This document shows, one piece after another, positions 60,170 through 64,000 of a stretch of DNA of 64,000 nt. This DNA is from Amborella trichopoda (Eukaryota > Streptophyta > Magnoliopsida > Amborellales > Amborellaceae): the NCBI RefSeq assembly GCF_000471905.2, contig NW_006500031.1, positions 374,132 through 438,131 on the forward strand, written 5' to 3'. The notes beneath the pieces are model-generated. The model was not told where the DNA came from and ran no database searches. It saw nothing but the letters and a program-made list of their open reading frames with translations. The first letter of the stretch is position 1. Each line of letters begins with the position of its first letter. Both the position numbers and the translations under genes were made by a program.

Positions 60170-60796
60170 TAAAAGAATTGGTCATGAAACTTATAGCTTT
60201 TGGGTTAAAAGTGGAGAACATGCACAACACACATGCATATCAAGGTTTTAAAAATTGTCGATTGAAATCCAAACCGTTAGATAGATGGTCCGGTTCCTGG
60301 GAGACTTAGATCACCGTATGTGGAGTGATTTCATTTTTATTGTATTTTAAAACTCTCTATGGTAATTGACTACATCAAATTGGCTTACCCAAATCCGAAT
60401 TTCTGACCTTAATCGGTCCAACTATAACCAAATCGACGGGCCAATCCAATCCTATCCGTTCTTAGATTATGTATGAGTATTATACACTTGGAAATACGAA
60501 AATGGGTCTAGGAGCGTTTTCATTCACCCTGAACAGCGCCGGATTACAGCCAAAAATAGGTATGCTTTTCAGAGATATGAAATGCAAGTTAATAAGCTAT
60601 CAAATGCGGGGTTTTTTCAATTCCAAATATCGCTAATTTTTTACATTGTCAAACACACCCTAAACCTGAAGAATTGTGATCCCGAAATCCTTAACGCATT
60701 TTATCTCGACACGACTTTTCGTCGATATCTGAATCCTTGATTCTCCTGCCTTCAGTGGCTTTTCGTAATGAGGTGTCCTTAGCCGGCTACCTTGCG
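60170..60796. other. Family G repeat and unassigned sequence
   Basis: A family G repeat spans about 60,250-60,440 (GATGGTCCGGTTCCTGGG, AATCGGTCCAACTATAACC). Nothing else is recognisable. Confidence 0.4.
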
Positions 60797-61243
60797 AGTA
60801 TGGGTGGCAACCGGTTGGGTATGGGTCGGTCTGCCAAGACCCGGACCCGGACCCGAATAATATTCGAGTCTAAAATTTGGATATGTACTTGAACCTGTCA
60901 GATCTCAATTATAATCTTCGAGTCCGGATCTGGTCGGATCTATTGCCACCTTAATGTTATGAGTTTTTTTTTGGTTAATAATATTTTTTGTTTATTTTTA
61001 TATTTACCCTTTTTTTTTTTGCCAATAATAATCTAAATGTTACCAACATTGTGACAATACAAAACACCTAACGTGTGTCTAAAAACAAATGATTGCCATC
61101 CTATACCTTATGACTATGGGTATGGGTCGAGTTTAGCAGGACCCGGACCTAGAGTCCAAAATTTGAACCCATACTCAGAACAAAAATCAAGTATATCTAT
61201 CAAGTCCCAAGTCTAGTCGGATCCATTGCCACTCGTACTCGTG
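60797..61243. mobile_element. Family H repeat, paired inverted termini
   Basis: Starts GAGTATGGGTGGCAACCGG and ends GGATCCATTGCCACTCGTACTC, which are imperfect inverted repeats. An inner copy ends TCGGATCTATTGCCACC at about 60,951. GGACCCGGACCCG-type words fill the arms. Related pieces occur at 9.6, 15.3-15.9 and 55.9 kb. Probably an old foldback or MITE. Confidence 0.45.
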
Positions 61244-61594
61244 AGTATATACTTTCTATTTACTCAGATAAAATTTTGAAATTTGAGGGATGTAATCCCT
61301 TCAACTCATATACTAAGTAAATTTTTTTTTAATATGTATTAAAAAAGTAACGTCTCAATAGATTGTCCAATTTTTTAAAGGGAAAAATCTAAATGTGAAA
61401 AACTCAAAATTCAAAAGGGAAAATCTAAATGTAAAAAACTTTAAATTCAAAATTTTATTTTAAACATAATCACCTAAAAATTCTAAAAATTCCAGACATA
61501 AAAATAATCTCCGAATCTTTTGGTTGAGAGGGCAAACCTCCGGCGGGTGGGTAGCAAGGGACGACTCCTCTCCTCCTTGAAAGAAACTACCAAA

Positions 61595-61690
61595 CACGTG
61601 GCAAAAACTAGTCCGTTGATCCATGAAATTAGGGTTTCGGGTTTCAGAAAATTGTCTATATATGTCAAACCTTCTCCTCAAAAGCAACCA
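61595..61690 (+). promoter_or_regulatory. Promoter-like cluster: G-box, telo-box, TATA box
   Basis: CACGTGGC (G-box/ABRE core) at 61,595-61,602, TTAGGGTTT (inverse telo-box) at 61,629-61,637 and CTATATATG (TATA) at 61,656-61,664. A start site would fall near 61,690. Telo-box plus TATA is common in plant translation-related and snoRNA-cluster promoters. No protein-coding gene downstream is recognisable, so the transcript is unknown. Confidence 0.45.
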
Positions 61691-62450
61691 GTCTCACTTA
61701 GGGCTGTAGGTTTCATCTCTTGGCTGTCTTCGTTTTTGTAAGGTTTCCGATGTGTTTAGGGATTTCCTCAAAGCTTAGGGGTCTTCGCCCATTGGGGTTT
61801 CCTCGAGGTTCCGCGATTTCGGCTTGGGTTTTGGAGGTGTTTCCGAGCAAATTCGGTCTAGATTTTCTCTTCCCCAAGATTTAGATGTATTTCACTTTCT
61901 TCCACCTCTAAAAACTCGTATGAATCACAAAGATCAGCGAGAGAACAATCTATAAAGATTATATCTTTTTATGGCTTTTCTCTACGATTTCGTCTGAGTT
62001 TTAGAGCTACCTCCCCCGCAAATCGGGTCTAGTGTTTTTCCTTACTCCAGATCTAGAAGTTTTTAAATTTCTTCTATTTGGATTGTTCACTCGATTATCC
62101 TTTTCAAGCGTCGAAAACTGATTACCAGTTGTCTTGATTATATGGTAGCTGTGTATGAGTCGACGCCACATTTAGCTGCACTCCACCTCTAACTTCTAGA
62201 TTTGGCCTCGTTTCTTCTTAAGGCGGCCACTTGGAGCTGGAAATATGGCCGCTGTTGTTTACCATTTATTTTCTCGTTTTTTCTTCCATTTCTTTTCTCA
62301 CTGATGTTTTCTCGTTTTTTACTCCCATTTCTTTTCTCACTTATACTACGCGTTTTTTTCTTCCATTTCTTTTCTCTGATAATTTTTGTTGCAACCATTG
62401 CTGCTTCAAATGAAAAGTGTCATTTTTTCTGGTACTTGTTTGTGTTTATT
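61691..62450. other. Possible 5' part of an unknown transcript, with 38-bp tandem repeat
   Basis: Moderately GC-rich, with short phrases resembling plant leader/intron sequence (TGTAGGTTTCATCTC, TTGGGTTTTGGAGG). A degenerate tandem repeat of about 38 bp, three copies (TTCTTCCATTTCTTTTCTC), spans 62,268-62,382. The open frames at 62,189-62,486 are products of this repeat. Confidence 0.35.
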
Positions 62451-62451
62451 G

Positions 62452-62558
62452 AAGTTGATGGAAATGATGATCCTTTCCCCATATGATCGACACTGATTCA
62501 AACAGTGCTATCTTCTCCCTCTGGGAGTTCCAAGCCAGGTTTCTGATCCCTTCAACTT
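62452..62558 (+). ncRNA. Candidate box C/D-like small RNA, copy 1
   Basis: A box C-like ATGATGA at 62,464-62,470 and box D CTGA at 62,543-62,546, with an internal CTGA (62,493-62,496) as a possible D'. Termini can pair: AAGTTG with CAACTT, plus GGA with TCC next to the boxes. Internal hairpins CACTG/CAGTG and CTCCC/GGGAG are possible. A related copy lies 0.46 kb downstream. I could not assign an rRNA or snRNA target. Box matches are short, so chance or a decayed duplicated exon remains possible. Confidence 0.35.
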
Positions 62559-62918
62559 ATTATCGTCAAAATCATTGTTCTTGTCTTAATTTTCCCTGTC
62601 AAAGGGAGTTAAAAGGTTTAATCTTGTCTATGAGTTTTGCCCTGAATTTTCAAGAGTTCGCTTTTGATTTGCCCTGTTCGATTAGCGATCCCGATAGTTG
62701 CAATTCCAGAGTTGAATACCGTAGTTTCTTCAACTGGAAATGGCCGTCTACTGATCGTTTTTCAAATTGCGCAATGTCAATCCGGATTGAAGATTTTTTG
62801 AACTCTGTTTTGATGGATACCTTGCTTTTCAGAAGGTTTCTCGATCTGTTTCGTCACGGTTGAGGATAATGAGCGAATTGTATTTTAATTGTTATTATTT
62901 AGAGATATTTTCAAAAGA
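62559..62918. other. Spacer between the two box C/D-like candidates
   Basis: An open frame of 126 codons (62,483-62,863) overlaps copy 1 and this spacer. It has no recognisable domain and its codon pattern is not persuasive. It could be an exon of an unrecognised gene, but I cannot support that. Confidence 0.25.
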
Positions 62919-63018
62919 GGATGGAAATGATGATCCCTTCCCCAGACGATCGACTATGATTAGAATGTGCGTTATTTGTTCTCCTTTTGGAGGTCCAAGC
63001 CATATTACTGATCCGTCC
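62919..63018 (+). ncRNA. Candidate box C/D-like small RNA, copy 2
   Basis: Shares GATGGAAATGATGATCC at the start, TTCCCCA, GATCGAC, GGAG-GTCCAAGCCA and CTGATCC at the end with copy 1. Box C ATGATGA is at 62,927-62,933 and box D CTGA at 63,008-63,011. The terminal stem GGATGGA/TCCGTCC is 7 bp with one G-U pair. The internal CTCC/GGAG hairpin is kept with a different loop. The D' position reads ATGA rather than CTGA. A 2-nt length difference from copy 1 argues against a conserved coding frame. Confidence 0.35.
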
Positions 63019-63574
63019 ATTTTTACCTATAAGTCTAAAACTGTTTTACCTCAATCATTATATTTTATTATCGCTACTATTTAACATTTATTTATTTTGT
63101 TTGATAGTCATTACCGACTCATTCAATTCAATAATTTTTGTGATTTGTAATGGTTTTTTGGTTTACGTCTGCGGATCATAGAAAACCGGTGTGTTTTAGG
63201 TCATGTAATTGGGGCAGAGCAAGATTGGGAATTACAGGTTACTCTATATTAGGGCAGAGAAAATATTGAGCACCTTATCTTAATGGAGGGTTAAGATTGC
63301 CTCAATCATACGTTTTAAATTATTTTAGCCCTCTATTTTGAATGGAGGGTTAAGATTGTCTCAATCATAATGTTACGTCTCTATATTATTTTATTTTTTA
63401 TTTTTTTCTATTTTGTAAATCATTTTGACACATAAATTTTTGATGTCCAATCCTCTATTAAACTCGTATGAGCGAAAAATATAAAAAATATAGTTTAAAT
63501 AAAATAAAATAACCAAATGACCTATGTAGGTCATTATATTTTATCAAAAAATATTTTTAATAGTTGTTATAGGT
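63019..63574. other. Intergenic, short duplicated motif, no gene
   Basis: The segment AATGGAGGGTTAAGATTG then CTCAATCATA occurs twice at about 63,283 and 63,339. Otherwise AT-rich with no coding signal. Confidence 0.4.
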
Positions 63575-64000
63575 GCACCCAACGTTTTAAAAAACGTCGA
63601 GTCGAATCGGATTCGCTCGGTTCGACTCGAAAAATCGTGAAAAGGGACCGGATCGTCCAAAAAATCAGAAATCGTTCGGTTCTAGAGAGAACCGGACGAT
63701 TTTGTACAGTGAATCGCCGATTCATTGTATGGAATCGGCAAGTCCGAACAATGAGTCGGCGATTTCGTACGGATTTTTTAAATTATTTTTTATTATTTTT
63801 TTTATTTTTATTTTTTATTTTTTGTTATCCATCATAGATTTTTTTGTAATACTTGATTGATTTTTTTGTAATCCATGATCGAATTGTTTTTGTTTTTTTT
63901 TTATCCATGATCGAATTTTTTGGTTTTTTGTAACCCATAATAGAATTTTTTGTAATCCATGATCGAAATGTTTGTTTTCTTTTTTTGTAATCTATGATCG
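63575..64000. repeat. Family G repeat followed by degenerate short tandem repeat to window end
   Basis: Family G sequence (TCGAATCGGATTCGCTCGG, GAACCGGACGATTTTG, GAATCGCCGATTC) runs to about 63,775. From about 63,822 a unit of the form GTAATCCATGATCGAATTTT repeats about seven times at irregular spacing and is cut by the window end. The open frame at 63,517-63,837 is a repeat by-product. Confidence 0.6.

Noticed and set aside
63517..63837. 106-codon open frame near the window end
   Set aside because: It is arginine-rich translation of the family G repeat followed by a T-rich tail.
1..64000. Organelle DNA insertions, rRNA or tRNA genes
   Set aside because: I saw no plastid or mitochondrial gene sequence and no rRNA or tRNA signature, though short insertions could be missed by eye.

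Overview
The window is nuclear DNA from a flowering plant. It holds intron-rich plant genes with canonical GT/AG introns and CT/GA microsatellites, in AT-rich intergenic DNA full of miniature transposons and non-LTR retroelement remains. Nothing places it more precisely; it does not look grass-like, and I cannot name the species. There is no CRISPR, operon, tRNA or rRNA. One 20-N gap lies at 53,943-53,962.

Three genes are well supported and all lie between 35.8 and 53.1 kb. (1) An intronless complex I subunit of the NDUFB7/B18 type, minus strand, 35,823-36,122, with a complete twin CX9C motif. (2) A seven-exon SET-domain methyltransferase of the SDG40 type, plus strand, 38,762-43,082, about 505 residues. 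(3) A sixteen-exon sucrose synthase of the SUS5/SUS6 (SUS III) class, minus strand, 46,017-53,054, about 838 residues, with a TATA box about 115 bp upstream of its start codon. The NDUFB7 and SDG40 genes diverge, SDG40 and SUS converge, and no shared pathway links them.

The flanks, 1-35 kb and 54-64 kb, are mostly transposon-derived. Several miniature families recur. Family A (about 375-390 bp) has GAGCCGAGGCTC-type terminal inverted repeats and, in two copies, exact 9-bp target duplications. Family B is a sister family with a TATATAAGG-type terminus. Family C has about 55-bp inverted termini, and family D is larger and older. Two further Mutator-like miniature elements sit side by side at 58.7-60.2 kb. 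A Pack-MULE at 25,537-26,994 carries a broken N-terminal piece of cytoplasmic aspartyl-tRNA synthetase. RTE-type LINE pieces occur at 31.6-33.5 kb and inside an SDG40 intron, and an L1-type LINE tail ends in poly(A) at 2,781. The whole space between NDUFB7 and SDG40 is a stack of nested miniature elements.

The most unusual items are: a duplicated box C/D-like RNA candidate at 62.45-63.02 kb, downstream of a telo-box/G-box/TATA promoter with no recognisable protein gene; a tandem array of about 33-bp hairpin-capable units at 56.57-56.78 kb; a 55-bp duplication that copies a sucrose synthase 3' splice site together with an in-frame stop; and corrupt-looking sequence around the N gap. All coordinates and alignments were read by eye.
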